DNA of 64,000 nt from Lachnospiraceae bacterium (GTDB taxonomy: Bacteria > Bacillota > Clostridia > Lachnospirales > Lachnospiraceae), in assembly GCA_017550165.1 (NCBI GenBank), contig JAFZQH010000006.1:1-64000 (forward strand), read 5' to 3'. Both the position numbers and the translations under genes were made by a program. Under the pieces are notes generated by a model, which saw nothing but the letters and a program-made list of their open reading frames with translations, made no database searches and was not told the origin of the DNA. Shown piece after piece: positions 25,524 to 35,045 of this stretch (within the stretch, counting starts at the first letter, position 1; each line of letters opens with the position of its first letter).

Positions 25524-27197
25524 TTAGAAAAGTCCTGAGATCACTCCGTTTGCATCTACATCGATCTTCTCGGCTGCAGGTACCGGAGGAAGTCCGGGCA
25601 TTGTCATGATATCTCCTGTGAGTGCCACGATAAATCCTGCTCCTGATGAAAGCTTAAGATTACGGACCGTGATCTTGAAGTTCTTGGGTGCTCCCAGTAA
25701 GGTCTGGTCATCTGAGAAGCTGTACTGAGTCTTGGCAACACAGATAGGAAGCTTATCCATACCCATGGCTTCAAGTTCTGCCTTCTGCTTAAGGGCATTG
25801 GATGTGAACATAACGTCATCCGCATGGTAGATCTTGGTAGCTATGGCTTTAAGCTTGTTCTCTATGGAGTCATTTACATCATAACTGAAGGTGAAATCAT
25901 TGGGCTCCTCGCAGAGTCTTACAACCTCATTTGCAAGAGCTACGCCGCCTTCGCCGCCTTTTGCCCAGACCTCCGAAAGGGCCACATTAACACCCAGTTC
26001 ATTACACTTCTTTTCAACAAGGTCAAGCTCTGCCTTGGTATCTGTGGGGAATGCGTTGATGGCAACCACACAGGGAAGCTTGTAAACCTTGGTCATGTTC
26101 TCAACGTGCTGCAGGAGGTTGGGAAGTCCCTTCTCCAAAGCAGCAAGATTTTCATTATTAAGGTCTGCCTTCTTAACGCCGCCGTGATGCTTTAATGCGC
26201 GGACTGTAGCTACAACTACTACTGCTGCCGGCTTGAGTCCCGCCATACGGCACTTGATATCAAGGAACTTTTCAGCGCCAAGGTCTGCGCCGAAGCCTGC
26301 CTCCGTAACTACATAGTCACCCAGCTTCAGGGCCATCCTTGTAGCCATGATGGAATTACATCCGTGAGCTATATTGGCAAAGGGTCCTCCATGTACAAAT
26401 GAAGGTGTATGCTCTAATGTCTGTACCAGGTTGGGCTTTAAGGCATCCTTAAGTAATGCTGCTGCTGCGCCCTGGCCGTTTAACTGTTTAACCGTAACCG
26501 GCTCACCTGAATATGTATATCCTACGGTGATGTTGCCCAGTCTCTCCTTAAGATCAAGGATGTCTTTGGAGAGGCAGAGGATTGCCATAACCTCTGAAGC
26601 AACCGTAATATCGTATCCGTCTTCTCTGGGAGTACCGTTGGCCTTGCCGCCCAGACCGTCTGTTACGAAACGAAGCTGACGGTCGTTCATGTCAACACAT
26701 CTGTGCCAGGTTATCCTTCTGGGATCGATGCCCAGCTTGTTGCCCTGATAAATGTGGTTGTCCACCATAGCTGCTATAAGATTGTTAGCAGCGCCTATGG
26801 CATGCATGTCTCCGGTGAAATGAAGATTGATATCCTCCATGGGAACTACCTGTGCATATCCGCCGCCGGCTGCCCCGCCTTTAACGCCGAATACAGGCCC
26901 CAGTGAGGGTTCACGAAGAGCTACCACAACCTTCTTTCCTATTTTGGAAAGACCGTCTGCCAGACCTACCGTAGTGGTGGTCTTTCCCTCTCCTGCGGGG
27001 GTAGGCGTGATAGCCGTAACAAGAATAAGTTTACCGTCGGAGTTGTGATTGTCTTTTAACAGATTGTAGTCTATCTTTGCCTTGTAGTTGCCGTAAAGCT
27101 CAACGTACTTGCTGTCAATGCCCACTTTGTCAGCAATAGCTGTGATAGGATCCATTTTGGTTTCCTGCGCGATCTGAATGTCCGATTTGATTTCCAT
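25524..27197 (-). CDS. fhs: formate-tetrahydrofolate ligase
   Basis: A 557-residue enzyme that activates formate with ATP to 10-formyl-THF, the entry to the methyl branch. The P-loop [27 protein letters not shown] and the C-terminal [10 protein letters not shown] are standard. It is first in the minus-strand operon fhs-fchA-focA-metV-metF-lpdA-gcvH, with spacings of about 10-40 bases, and is divergent from folD. Confidence 0.97.
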   Translation of the reverse strand: MEIKSDIQIAQETKMDPITAIADKVGIDSKYVELYGNYKAKIDYNLLKDNHNSDGKLILVTAITPTPAGEGKTTTTVGLADGLSKIGKKVVVALREPSLGPVFGVKGGAAGGGYAQVVPMEDINLHFTGDMHAIGAANNLIAAMVDNHIYQGNKLGIDPRRITWHRCVDMNDRQLRFVTDGLGGKANGTPREDGYDITVASEVMAILCLSKDILDLKERLGNITVGYTYSGEPVTVKQLNGQGAAAALLKDALKPNLVQTLEHTPSFVHGGPFANIAHGCNSIMATRMALKLGDYVVTEAGFGADLGAEKFLDIKCRMAGLKPAAVVVVATVRALKHHGGVKKADLNNENLAALEKGLPNLLQHVENMTKVYKLPCVVAINAFPTDTKAELDLVEKKCNELGVNVALSEVWAKGGEGGVALANEVVRLCEEPNDFTFSYDVNDSIENKLKAIATKIYHADDVMFTSNALKQKAELEAMGMDKLPICVAKTQYSFSDDQTLLGAPKNFKITVRNLKLSSGAGFIVALTGDIMTMPGLPPVPAAEKIDVDANGVISGLF

Positions 27198-27708
27198 TCG
27201 TCTTTTCCTCCTGTCATCTTATTCTTTTTATATGTAATGAATCACATTACCTTACGCCCTTTATTAAAGCACATCCCTTGCCTCTTGTCTAATAACCGCC
27301 GGAATGAAAAATAGGCATTATATACTTCATTTACAATATATGTCTTAATAAAAAATTTATTTATTACTTATGAAAGATTGTTAATAAAAAAACATACTCA
27401 AAATTTGTTTATTATTTAACAAAGATTTCTCCGATGGGACTCGCTCACTCCGGTAAATGAGTCTGTTTTGTTCAAATTATACAAAAAAATACCATCTGGT
27501 ACTTTTCTCACACCCTTATTCTGGGGGTTTGTTAATTAATTCACACAAATATTGTTATGAAATTAACAAAGGCCCTTTTGTGCATTCATCACAATGATTT
27601 TGCCCTTTTCCCCGGGGTGGCAAAGTTGAAAGGCAAAATCATGAATGCTATAATGCACTTGTTCAGTGATTCCGCGAGGAATGAATTACAATTAAGGAGG
27701 AGAATTTC
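27198..27708. promoter_or_regulatory. fhs-folD divergent regulatory region
   Basis: This 511-base AT-rich gap holds the promoters of both one-carbon units. Toward folD there is a clear sigma-A promoter at 27626-27654 overlapped by an inverted repeat (27582-27648), listed separately. Toward fhs, TATAAT on the minus strand at 27317-27322 could be a -10 box about 115 bases before the start, but the -35 is weak. A mid-region hairpin, GGGACTC...GAGTC near 27433-27463, has no clear role. No THF or glycine riboswitch pattern was recognised. Confidence 0.5.
27626..27654 (+). promoter_or_regulatory. folD promoter with overlapping inverted repeat
   Basis: TTGAAA at 27626-27631, 17 bases, TATAAT at 27649-27654. 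An inverted repeat spans it: GATTTTGCCCTTT at 27596-27608 mirrors AAAGGCAAAATC at 27629-27640, and GCATTCAT at 27582 mirrors ATGAATGC at 27641-27648. The right arm fills the promoter spacer, so a bound protein would block transcription. Confidence 0.7.
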
Positions 27709-28560
27709 ATGGGAAAGATTGTTAAAGGCGCAGATGTTGCCGCCAAAATGAAGGAAGCAATGATAGCTGACATTGAGAAGTATAACCTCAAACCCTGTCT
27801 TGCTATCGTAAGAGTAGGAGAGAAACCCAGTGACCTCTCTTATGAGAAAGGTGTTATCAAGCAGGCAGAATCAGTGGGCATCACTGTTAAGAGCGTTGTG
27901 CTTGACGAAAAGATCGATCAGGCTTCCTTTGAAAAAGAGTTCGCTAAAGTAAACGATGATCCGGAGGTTCACGGGATACTTATGTTCCGTCCCTTACCTG
28001 AGCATCTTTCCGACGAGCCTATCGTGAACATGATCAATCCTGACAAGGATATGGACTGCATGAGTCCCATCAATTGGGCTAAGCTTGCAATGGGGGATGC
28101 GAGCGGTTATGCGCCCTGTACTCCCGAAGCTGTTATCAGGATCTGTGACTTCATGGGAGTTGAATATCAGGGAAAGAATGTTGTTATCGTAGGTCACAGC
28201 AAGGTTGTGGGAAGACCTCTCGGATATCTCATGATAGCAAGAGATGCCACCGTTACCTGGTGCCATGTATTTACAAAGGATACCATCAAGCACTGCGAGG
28301 ATGTTGATATCCTTGTATCTGCCGCAGGTGTTCCCGGGCTTATCAAGGCCGACCATGTGCAGAAGGCCGGAAAAGACTGTGTGGTAATAGACGTTGGAAT
28401 CAACTTCGTTGACGGCAAGATGTGCGGCGATGTTGCATTTGATCAGGTTGAACCTCTCGTATCCCAGATCACGCCCGTTCCCGGAGGAGTCGGCGGCGTT
28501 ACATCCGTGGTAATGGCTGACCATGTAGTGCGTGCTGCCAAAAAGGCCGCAGGTCATTAA
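27709..28560 (+). CDS. folD: methylene-THF dehydrogenase / methenyl-THF cyclohydrolase
   Basis: A 283-residue bifunctional enzyme linking 10-formyl-, methenyl- and methylene-THF with NAD(P). Features: VGEKPSDLSYEKG near the N-terminus (catalytic Tyr and Lys region), HGILMFRPLPEH, the PCTPEAVI segment, the nucleotide-binding GHSKVVGRPLG and the closing PVPGGVGGVT. The common GSxxY is SDLSYEKG here. It has a strong AAGGAGG ribosome site and ends in a terminator hairpin. Confidence 0.96.
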   Translation: MGKIVKGADVAAKMKEAMIADIEKYNLKPCLAIVRVGEKPSDLSYEKGVIKQAESVGITVKSVVLDEKIDQASFEKEFAKVNDDPEVHGILMFRPLPEHLSDEPIVNMINPDKDMDCMSPINWAKLAMGDASGYAPCTPEAVIRICDFMGVEYQGKNVVIVGHSKVVGRPLGYLMIARDATVTWCHVFTKDTIKHCEDVDILVSAAGVPGLIKADHVQKAGKDCVVIDVGINFVDGKMCGDVAFDQVEPLVSQITPVPGGVGGVTSVVMADHVVRAAKKAAGH

Positions 28561-28572
28561 TATCAGCTAAAG

Positions 28573-28612
28573 AAAAAGCATTGGCTCCCTGACCGGGACC
28601 AATGCTTTTTTT
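28573..28612 (+). terminator. terminator between folD and the cNMP-domain gene
   Basis: AGCATTGG-c-TCCC and GGGA-CCAATGCT form a stem around TGACC, followed by a run of seven T. The A-run on the left makes it work in both directions, serving folD and the convergent cyclic-nucleotide-domain gene. Confidence 0.88.
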
Positions 28613-28617
28613 ATGGA

Positions 28618-29103
28618 TCAAAACTTTGAAAACTGTGATCTGGAATTATTTCTCATCAAGAACTCTTTTGCGACATTACTTGCCCTCGTTCTCTGCCGCA
28701 TTGTCTCTATATTCTTTGCAACTCTCTGTTCTTCCACCATGGTAGACAGGTCTTCGGAGAGCATGTCTATGTTGAATTTCAGGTTGTACATACTGTTGGC
28801 CATATGTTTCATGATGGCCAGGATGTCCCTCTCATTTGTCTTTATATATTCCTCTATCTCATTCATGGTAATACGGAGAAGAAGTCCGTCGGAATACATG
28901 ACAATGGTATATATGGCAGGCTTCTGTGCAAGGAGCCCCAATTCTCCGAAATATGACCCTTCGGACAGTATTCCTATAACCGTCTCCCGGTCCGTGCCGT
29001 AACCGACATAGACCTCTGCCTTGCCGGAGACGAGTTTGTACATATCCATGTTTACTTCGCCTTCCTTAACGACCACCATACCCTCTGTTACTTTGTAAAG
29101 CAT
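28618..29103 (-). CDS. cyclic-nucleotide-binding-domain protein without HTH
   Basis: A 161-residue protein. Residues 1-110 form a cNMP-binding beta-barrel of the CRP type (GKAEVYVGYG, GSYFGELGLLAQ, the family PxA-type PAIYT loop); the last 50 residues are helical and charged. No winged helix follows, so it is not a standard CRP regulator. It may be a ligand-binding partner protein or membrane-peripheral regulator. The start at 29103 follows AGGAGGG. Confidence 0.8.
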   Translation of the reverse strand: MLYKVTEGMVVVKEGEVNMDMYKLVSGKAEVYVGYGTDRETVIGILSEGSYFGELGLLAQKPAIYTIVMYSDGLLLRITMNEIEEYIKTNERDILAIMKHMANSMYNLKFNIDMLSEDLSTMVEEQRVAKNIETMRQRTRASNVAKEFLMRNNSRSQFSKF

Positions 29104-29193
29104 ACTCTCCCTCCTTTTTACATATTCCGCTACCATATTATTCTATCAGATATATTCCTTATTTTCCACAGTTTGTTTGTTGTCCGTAGGGGG

Positions 29194-30216
29194 TTATCTT
29201 ACCATGCTGCTACTGCCGCTTGACACATTCATGATAAGCGTTTCTCCGGCATAGATCTTACTGATCCTTTCCGTTCCCGAATAAATTTCAAAATGCTTCT
29301 TCGGGATTGTTTCTGTCCGTTTATGGGCTGTGTTCCTCCGGCAAGTATACGTCATAATTCCCGCCCTGTATAAATCAGGAGCTGTAGTTACTGCTCCGGA
29401 ATCCCATACATGACCTAAAGCCGGGGCGGCTGCCGACCCCATGGTTATCCCGCACCGTCCGCATGAATAGGTGATCAGGCCCTCCTCTGTGCAGGTAGGA
29501 GCCTTAGTCTGAACTCCGCTATTGCGTGCATGACCCAGGGCAGCGACCTCAGACATGGTAATCCCGCATCCGGAACAGTAATAACGTCCGCCTTTAGTAC
29601 ATGTGGGAGCCTCATAACCGTTACTGTCATGGGTATGGGTTTTCATACCCCACTTTGCCAGATTATTAAATCCTCTGTCACCCAGCTTTGACGAAAATGA
29701 ATGAGTTTCACTGTATCCTTTGTAAGTATCATCGCAATATGTCATTCCTATGGCCCTGATCTTATAATATCCGTTTTCAATAACGTAGTTTGGAGAATCA
29801 GTAAAAACCACAAAGAAATATGTATTGTCATTATCATTACTGTCGGTAGTACCGGTTTTTCCCCAGCCGGCAGGCATAGCGTATGACGCCCCATGTTGCC
29901 TTGCATTTTCAATAATCGATGAACTTATGGGATTACCGTAAGAATGTCTGTAATCGTTTATGCTTCCCATGGGAACTATCCTGGGAATCTTTTTGCCGTT
30001 GTTGTCATATCCGCTGTTGTAGGGAACGCAAAACCAATATACATCTTCCCCCCTGCTTGCCTGTTTACCGTTAGCCTTTAAAAAGATGGGTTTGGTAGCC
30101 TCCTCCGCCATGACAGGCGTGGCATTAAGACAAAACATAAGCACTGACAGCGCCAAAACTACTGCCGCCATTTTACTTCCCTTCAGCACCCTGAAGCTGA
30201 ATCTGCTGTATTTCAT
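29194..30216 (-). CDS. secreted protein with Cys/His repeats
   Basis: A 340-residue exported protein with an N-terminal signal peptide (cut probably after PVMAEE-region, about residue 38). After a 150-residue unrecognised region with many Tyr and Asn, three repeats of about 38 residues follow, of the form PTCTxxG...YYCSGCG...LGH. The first two keep all cysteines (APTCTKGG and APTCTEEG with CGxC); in the third, CT is replaced (APDLYRAG) and CxxC becomes CRRN. These repeats occur in surface proteins of Clostridia. Function unknown; an incomplete, decaying third repeat is visible. Confidence 0.7.
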   Translation of the reverse strand: MKYSRFSFRVLKGSKMAAVVLALSVLMFCLNATPVMAEEATKPIFLKANGKQASRGEDVYWFCVPYNSGYDNNGKKIPRIVPMGSINDYRHSYGNPISSSIIENARQHGASYAMPAGWGKTGTTDSNDNDNTYFFVVFTDSPNYVIENGYYKIRAIGMTYCDDTYKGYSETHSFSSKLGDRGFNNLAKWGMKTHTHDSNGYEAPTCTKGGRYYCSGCGITMSEVAALGHARNSGVQTKAPTCTEEGLITYSCGRCGITMGSAAAPALGHVWDSGAVTTAPDLYRAGIMTYTCRRNTAHKRTETIPKKHFEIYSGTERISKIYAGETLIMNVSSGSSSMVR

Positions 30217-30332
30217 AAATACTCCTTTCTGACTAAAAATTTAAAGTAAATACTATATTTTATTATTCTGTAAATATTATACGGTCTTTAGCCCAGTTAT
30301 TTTAACATTAATAGAAATAAATGTAAATACCA

Positions 30333-30366
30333 AAATTAAAAATCTGCCGGCTAAAAAGCCGGCAGA
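30333..30366 (-). terminator. terminator after 5-formyl-THF cyclo-ligase
   Basis: On the minus strand TCTGCCGGC and GCCGGCAGA make a perfect 9-base stem (30358-30366 and 30343-30351) with a 6-base loop and a T-rich tail, 24 bases after the stop. Confidence 0.9.
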
Positions 30367-30389
30367 TAATATCTCTTTTATACAAATGA

Positions 30390-30971
30390 TCATTCCGGAA
30401 GGGTCAGCACCCTTGTAGGTGTAACAACCATATCCACTTTATGATCATGGGGCTCTGTGGGAAGCTCGTCAACTATCTGGAAGTCATATGTAATGGCCAC
30501 TTTTGTAAATAATACATCCGGATGATTGGCCAGGTACTTATCATAGAAACCTCCGCCATAGCCTATACGGTTAAGGTTCGGGTCAAAAGCCACACCCGGC
30601 ATGATAACAAGCACTCTGGGGGCCTTAGCCACTTCAGCTGTAGCCGGGGGCTCCGGGATATTAAACTCACTGAGTTCAAAATGCTCAAGATCCGTAATAT
30701 AATGAAACTCCATATGGTCTCCGCAGACCCTGGGAGCCGCCACCTTCTTGCCGTTCTTAAAGGCATCCTCAATGATCTCATCGGTGAGCACTTCCTGGTT
30801 GTATGCAATGTAAGGGTAGATTACGTCAGCGGATTTATAGTAATCGCTGTTGATGATCTTCCATGCTATCTTATGAGAGTACTCCCTGATCTGTTCCTCC
30901 GTGAGTTCCTCTTTCATAGCCTTGATCTTACGACGGGTCTCCGTCTTCTTCTTCATCATTTCCTTGTCCAT
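30390..30971 (-). CDS. 5-formyltetrahydrofolate cyclo-ligase
   Basis: A 193-residue enzyme that salvages 5-formyl-THF to methenyl-THF with ATP. The C-terminal signature IGYGGGFYDKYLA and the VAFDPNLNR segment are clear; the basic N-terminus KKKTETRRKIK is typical of the family. The start at 30971 follows GGGAGG. It feeds the folate pool used by the fhs/fchA/folD enzymes 3 kb away but is transcribed on its own. Confidence 0.93.
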   Translation of the reverse strand: MDKEMMKKKTETRRKIKAMKEELTEEQIREYSHKIAWKIINSDYYKSADVIYPYIAYNQEVLTDEIIEDAFKNGKKVAAPRVCGDHMEFHYITDLEHFELSEFNIPEPPATAEVAKAPRVLVIMPGVAFDPNLNRIGYGGGFYDKYLANHPDVLFTKVAITYDFQIVDELPTEPHDHKVDMVVTPTRVLTLPE

Positions 30972-31053
30972 AACAAACCTCCCGATATTAATAATCCTCC
31001 CGGCTATCATACCATAAATAAGAGTCCACGTCCACACCGGAGTACGTGAAACA

Positions 31054-31074
31054 GGACAGAGGATACCTCTGTCC
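31054..31074 (-). terminator. hairpin after the dehydratase operon
   Basis: A perfect 9-base stem, GGACAGAGG and CCTCTGTCC, around ATA, about 55 bases past the CoA-transferase stop on the minus strand. Only TTT follows it, so its use as a terminator is uncertain. Confidence 0.45.
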
Positions 31075-31126
31075 CGCTTCTGATCATAATAGTATATAGA
31101 GAATGGAGAAAACTCTATTTCGTATG

Positions 31127-32353
31127 TTAGATAGCGCCCTTTTCCTTAAGCTCAGCCAGCTGAGCATCTGTGTATCCCAAGAGATCCTTGAATACTTCCT
31201 CGTTAGCTCCTCCCAGCTCCGGTGAGCACTTGTATTCAACCTCTACCTCTGAGAACTTAGGTGCGAAGCCCGGAATCTTAACCTTGCCTCTCTGTGGATG
31301 CTCGATCTCAACCATAATGTTCCGATCCTTCGTATAGTACTGGGGATCATTGGTGATATCATCAACCGAAAGAAGGGCACCTGCCGGAATGTCTGCCTTG
31401 CAGAGTATATCCATGGCTGTGAACTTATCATAGTTCTTCAGCCAATCCTTGATGGCATTGTCGCACATCTCCCTGTTCTTAAATCTCTCCCTCGGAGTAG
31501 ACATCTCGGGACATACATCCTGCTTAAGGTCAGGTCTTCCGATGACATCACACAGGTTATCCCACTGCTTGGAGCCGGGATGACGACTGCAGTAAATATG
31601 AACGTAGTCGTTCAGGCCGAAAGGCTTGCAGGGGTATGTATCTGAAGGAGCTACGTCCTCTAAGGGCATTCCGTTGGCAACACGGCGGTTGGGAACTTTG
31701 CCGTTGTTGTAGTAGGGCTCCCACTGTGAACGTGAAAGACAGATCATGAAATCCTGCATTGCGATATCAACCCTCTGACCAATGCCTTCGCGCTCTCTCT
31801 GGAGGAGGGCTGAGATAATGGATAATGCAAGCATTGTTCCCGTACCTGAGTCTGCTACGGAGATACCGCACTTAATAGGCTGCTCCGGCAGACCTGTTGC
31901 GGAAACCATAACACCGGTATGTGTAGCGATGGGGTCAAATGCAGGATAATCCTTGTAGGGTCCTGCCTGGTCGAATCCCTTTAATGATGCGTATATGATC
32001 TTGGGATTGATAGCCTTGCAGGCTTCATATGTAAGTCCCAGCTTATCCATGGAACCCGGTCCCATGTTCTCAACTATAACATCAGACTCTTTTACAAGTT
32101 TCTTTAAGATCTCAAGTCCTTCCGGAGCCTTGGCATTGATGGTGATAGATTTCTTATTCATGTTCATGATAAGGAATCCGACTGTATCAACTCCCGGATT
32201 AGCCTGGGAGTATCTTCCCAGTTCTCCCTTGCCGGGGCGCTCTACCTTAAGGACTTCAGCGCCCAGCCATGCCAGGATCTCTGTACATACTGTACCTGAT
32301 TCAAACTGGGTCATATCAAGAACACGATAACCTGAAAGCGGTCCTTTTGACAT
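31127..32353 (-). CDS. CaiB/BaiF-family CoA-transferase (FldA/HadA-like)
   Basis: A 408-residue class III CoA-transferase. The N-terminal GYRVLDMTQFESG with LGAEVLKVERPGKGE, the NxNMNKKSITIN segment and the catalytic Asp in VADSGTGTMLA are as in FldA, HadA and CaiB. Beside 2-hydroxyacyl-CoA dehydratase genes, its likely task is moving CoA between an enoate product and the 2-hydroxyacid substrate. It is last in the operon carrier-dehydratase B-dehydratase A-transferase. Confidence 0.9.
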   Translation of the reverse strand: MSKGPLSGYRVLDMTQFESGTVCTEILAWLGAEVLKVERPGKGELGRYSQANPGVDTVGFLIMNMNKKSITINAKAPEGLEILKKLVKESDVIVENMGPGSMDKLGLTYEACKAINPKIIYASLKGFDQAGPYKDYPAFDPIATHTGVMVSATGLPEQPIKCGISVADSGTGTMLALSIISALLQREREGIGQRVDIAMQDFMICLSRSQWEPYYNNGKVPNRRVANGMPLEDVAPSDTYPCKPFGLNDYVHIYCSRHPGSKQWDNLCDVIGRPDLKQDVCPEMSTPRERFKNREMCDNAIKDWLKNYDKFTAMDILCKADIPAGALLSVDDITNDPQYYTKDRNIMVEIEHPQRGKVKIPGFAPKFSEVEVEYKCSPELGGANEEVFKDLLGYTDAQLAELKEKGAI

Positions 32354-32369
32354 TTTAATCATCCTTTCC

Positions 32370-33716
32370 TTACTTCTTATTCTCTTTATTGGGAATAACC
32401 TTGGTCTCTATAAATTCGTTAACGAAGCCTCTCATATTCTCGGCGGACCATTTTCTCGGGTCTACCGGGTCGGCCTCGAAGATCAGAACGGGAACTCCCG
32501 CATCCTCTATAGCCTTCTTGATGAAATAGCTTCCTTCAACTGCCTGCATGCAGTTGCCGGGGATCATATATACTACGCCGTCGATGTCGTTCTGCTCGAT
32601 CTGCTGTAAATACCACTGGCTGTTCCATGGCGGCATATGAAGGAAATCCTCCATACCGATATATCTTGCAGCCAGAGCACGAAGAGGATCTTCCTCAACA
32701 TGGTAACGGATATATGCATCTGCGCCCATGGCCAAATACATGGACCACATGAATACCGCACCGTATTTCTCCTCAAAGCTCTGATAGAAGGAGAAATCAT
32801 GCCAGATTCCTCTTCCCAGCCACATAAGCCTGTATTTCTCATTGGGAACGGCAGCAACACCTGCATCAGCCAAAGCTTTAACCTCTTCATAGAGGCTCTT
32901 GGCGTGGTCTCTTCCCCACTCGGTACCTCTCTGCCACTGGGCCTGCATAACCGCATTGATGGTATCAACTACGGTAACCGGAACCGGATGGCAGGAAGCG
33001 ATCAGATCTCTTGTTTTATTGTAATAAAGCTCCTGCTCATTGATCAGGTTCATGACCTTTTCAAGACTGTTCATATCGAACATCTTGCCGGTCTCCTGCT
33101 CAAGGAAACGGATCATCTGCTGAAGCTCTTCAACAGCCTCATCTATACGATCCTTGTCATAGAATTCTTCCCAGTCATTCCAGATAACCTTATCGAACCA
33201 CTTCAAGGGCACCTTACGGGCCACTGTGTTCTCCATGGTGTAAAGAGCAGAACCGTGGTTCTTGGCAAACTGCTCGAAGATCTTTCCCTGACAGTCGCAG
33301 GTAAGTCTTGTTATGGCAATGGTAGGATCGGGAAGTCCGCCCCAGGGTCCCATGGGCTTGCCTTCCTCGTCCAGTTTCCGGTCATCCGGATCCAGGCTTT
33401 CGGCAAATGCCGTTGCACAATATGAGCAAAGGTCATCGCGGTAGCCTGCATCACGAAGAAGCCCGAAATATTTCTTGGTCATCCTCTTGGCGCCGCAGAT
33501 GGCAGCCCACCACTGGTTTACTACGAAAGGAATATCCATGGCACGAAGAACCTCCATGGGAACATCAGCGTTGAGGTAACCGAAGGGCTCTCCTGCCTCA
33601 ACACGTTCCTTGGTCTTCTGGAACCATTCCTTCTGATAAGCGGAGGCTGTAGCTGTTGCTTTCAGTCTTTTCACTGCGCCGGATTGAGACTCCGGTCTCT
33701 TAGCTTCTTCAGCCAT
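32370..33716 (-). CDS. 2-hydroxyacyl-CoA dehydratase, larger subunit
   Basis: A 448-residue subunit of the FldB/HadB/HgdA family. These enzymes remove water from 2-hydroxyacyl-CoA by a ketyl radical route using a 4Fe-4S cluster. Conserved pieces are NADVPMEVLRAM, the QWWAAICGAK and LCSYCATAF cysteines, and the late PGNCMQAVEGSYFIKKA (cluster Cys). It is coupled to the next subunit upstream by a 2-base gap. The substrate is not readable from sequence. Confidence 0.9.
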   Translation of the reverse strand: MAEEAKRPESQSGAVKRLKATATASAYQKEWFQKTKERVEAGEPFGYLNADVPMEVLRAMDIPFVVNQWWAAICGAKRMTKKYFGLLRDAGYRDDLCSYCATAFAESLDPDDRKLDEEGKPMGPWGGLPDPTIAITRLTCDCQGKIFEQFAKNHGSALYTMENTVARKVPLKWFDKVIWNDWEEFYDKDRIDEAVEELQQMIRFLEQETGKMFDMNSLEKVMNLINEQELYYNKTRDLIASCHPVPVTVVDTINAVMQAQWQRGTEWGRDHAKSLYEEVKALADAGVAAVPNEKYRLMWLGRGIWHDFSFYQSFEEKYGAVFMWSMYLAMGADAYIRYHVEEDPLRALAARYIGMEDFLHMPPWNSQWYLQQIEQNDIDGVVYMIPGNCMQAVEGSYFIKKAIEDAGVPVLIFEADPVDPRKWSAENMRGFVNEFIETKVIPNKENKK

Positions 33717-33718
33717 TC

Positions 33719-34885
33719 TTACGCGCCTCCCTTCATTGTATCTGCAAAGGCAGACAGTTTATCACCAAAATCATCATTTTTACTCATGGGCCATTTCATC
33801 TTGGCAAGGCATAAGGTCTTCTTGCCCTGAGATTCAAGGCTCTTCTTCTGAGGCGGATAATCCCAGCTGGCGGCCTCCTCATACTCGTTCATATAGAAGA
33901 TAACTCCGTCTGCGGCAGTAGCTGCAACCTCACGGTTAAGAGCTTCAACTCTCTGGGATGTATATGCCTTCTTGCTGGAAAACTCACGAAGCATGTAGCA
34001 ATCAACGATGGCACGTCTCGTGGTATATTCGAGATTGAAGTCACGGTCATAGAAACGATCTCCCCAATCATGGTCATCTCCAACGATCACTACGCCTGAA
34101 GCCTCGATCTTGTCATAGAGGTCAGTAGATTCCTGATTGCTTCCGGTAAAGAACACTCTGGGAGCATTGATGACCGGCCATGAAGCTGCTTCTTTTGCCA
34201 CTTCCTCAACCAGCTTTGTATGCTCTTTCCTGTCCATGAAAAATGCGGATCCTATGATGACCAGAGCTTCTGAGCCGTTGATATGAACTTCGCTGCCGTG
34301 GCGAAGCTCTCCTATCTTTCTTAAGGCTGCCTTATCGGCATTGCATACCCTGGCTGCCTCCCTGATCTCTTCATCACTGATCTTACGTCCTGCCCAGCGC
34401 TCAACCGTCTCCTGGAAGAGGCCGATAAGGAACTCATTTCTCTGTTGATATAACAGATTCCTGGTAAATAACCAGTCAATAAACTCAACTTCGGGGATGG
34501 GCTTTTCCGGCTCAACCCTGTGCATTTCGCGTAAATACAGATAAATCCTTATGATAACGTCGGTGCTGTTGGATACGACCAGTGCGTCCACCAGCTCCTT
34601 ATATGTTCCGTCTACGATCTTCTCGAATTGAGCCCTTACTATGGGATCAAATGAGAACTCAAGATACTTGTTGGTCTGGACCAGTTCCTTATCCGGATCG
34701 GCATAGACACGCACAGGCATAAGGCCTCCTGCCAGGAGCAGTTCATCGGGAACGTCACAGCCCAGTTCAGCTATAACCTTGGTCCCTGCAGCCCGTGCTT
34801 TTTTGATCTCCTGTTCACGGTTATCGTAGACATCTTTTAATCTGGAGAAAGCTGCACTTTTCAGTGCACACTCACGAATGCTCAT
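33719..34885 (-). CDS. 2-hydroxyacyl-CoA dehydratase, smaller subunit
   Basis: A 388-residue subunit of the FldC/HadC/HgdB family, with AELGCDVPDELLLAGG near the N-terminus and VVSNSTD in the middle, and a C-terminal half with VIVGDDHDWGDRFYD. It pairs with the product of 32370-33716. No activator ATPase gene (HgdC/FldI type, with its Cys-bridged 4Fe-4S and ASKHA fold) is present in the operon, so activation must come from elsewhere. Confidence 0.88.
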   Translation of the reverse strand: MSIRECALKSAAFSRLKDVYDNREQEIKKARAAGTKVIAELGCDVPDELLLAGGLMPVRVYADPDKELVQTNKYLEFSFDPIVRAQFEKIVDGTYKELVDALVVSNSTDVIIRIYLYLREMHRVEPEKPIPEVEFIDWLFTRNLLYQQRNEFLIGLFQETVERWAGRKISDEEIREAARVCNADKAALRKIGELRHGSEVHINGSEALVIIGSAFFMDRKEHTKLVEEVAKEAASWPVINAPRVFFTGSNQESTDLYDKIEASGVVIVGDDHDWGDRFYDRDFNLEYTTRRAIVDCYMLREFSSKKAYTSQRVEALNREVAATAADGVIFYMNEYEEAASWDYPPQKKSLESQGKKTLCLAKMKWPMSKNDDFGDKLSAFADTMKGGA

Positions 34886-35045
34886 CTTATTTCTCCTTTT
34901 TTACAATAATGTCAATAACTGTTCAAAAAAATGTTCTAATTATGGAGGCACCCTTTCCAGAGTGCCTCCTGATTTACCACACGAGATACTCTAATAGATA
35001 TGATCTATGCGAGTTTCAGAATACCCTTAGTCGAAGATCTCTCAA

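Noticed and set aside
27198-27708. THF or glycine riboswitch in the fhs-folD gap
   Set aside because: No recognisable conserved core was found, and the strongest symmetry lies upstream of the likely folD transcript start, so it fits a DNA operator better.
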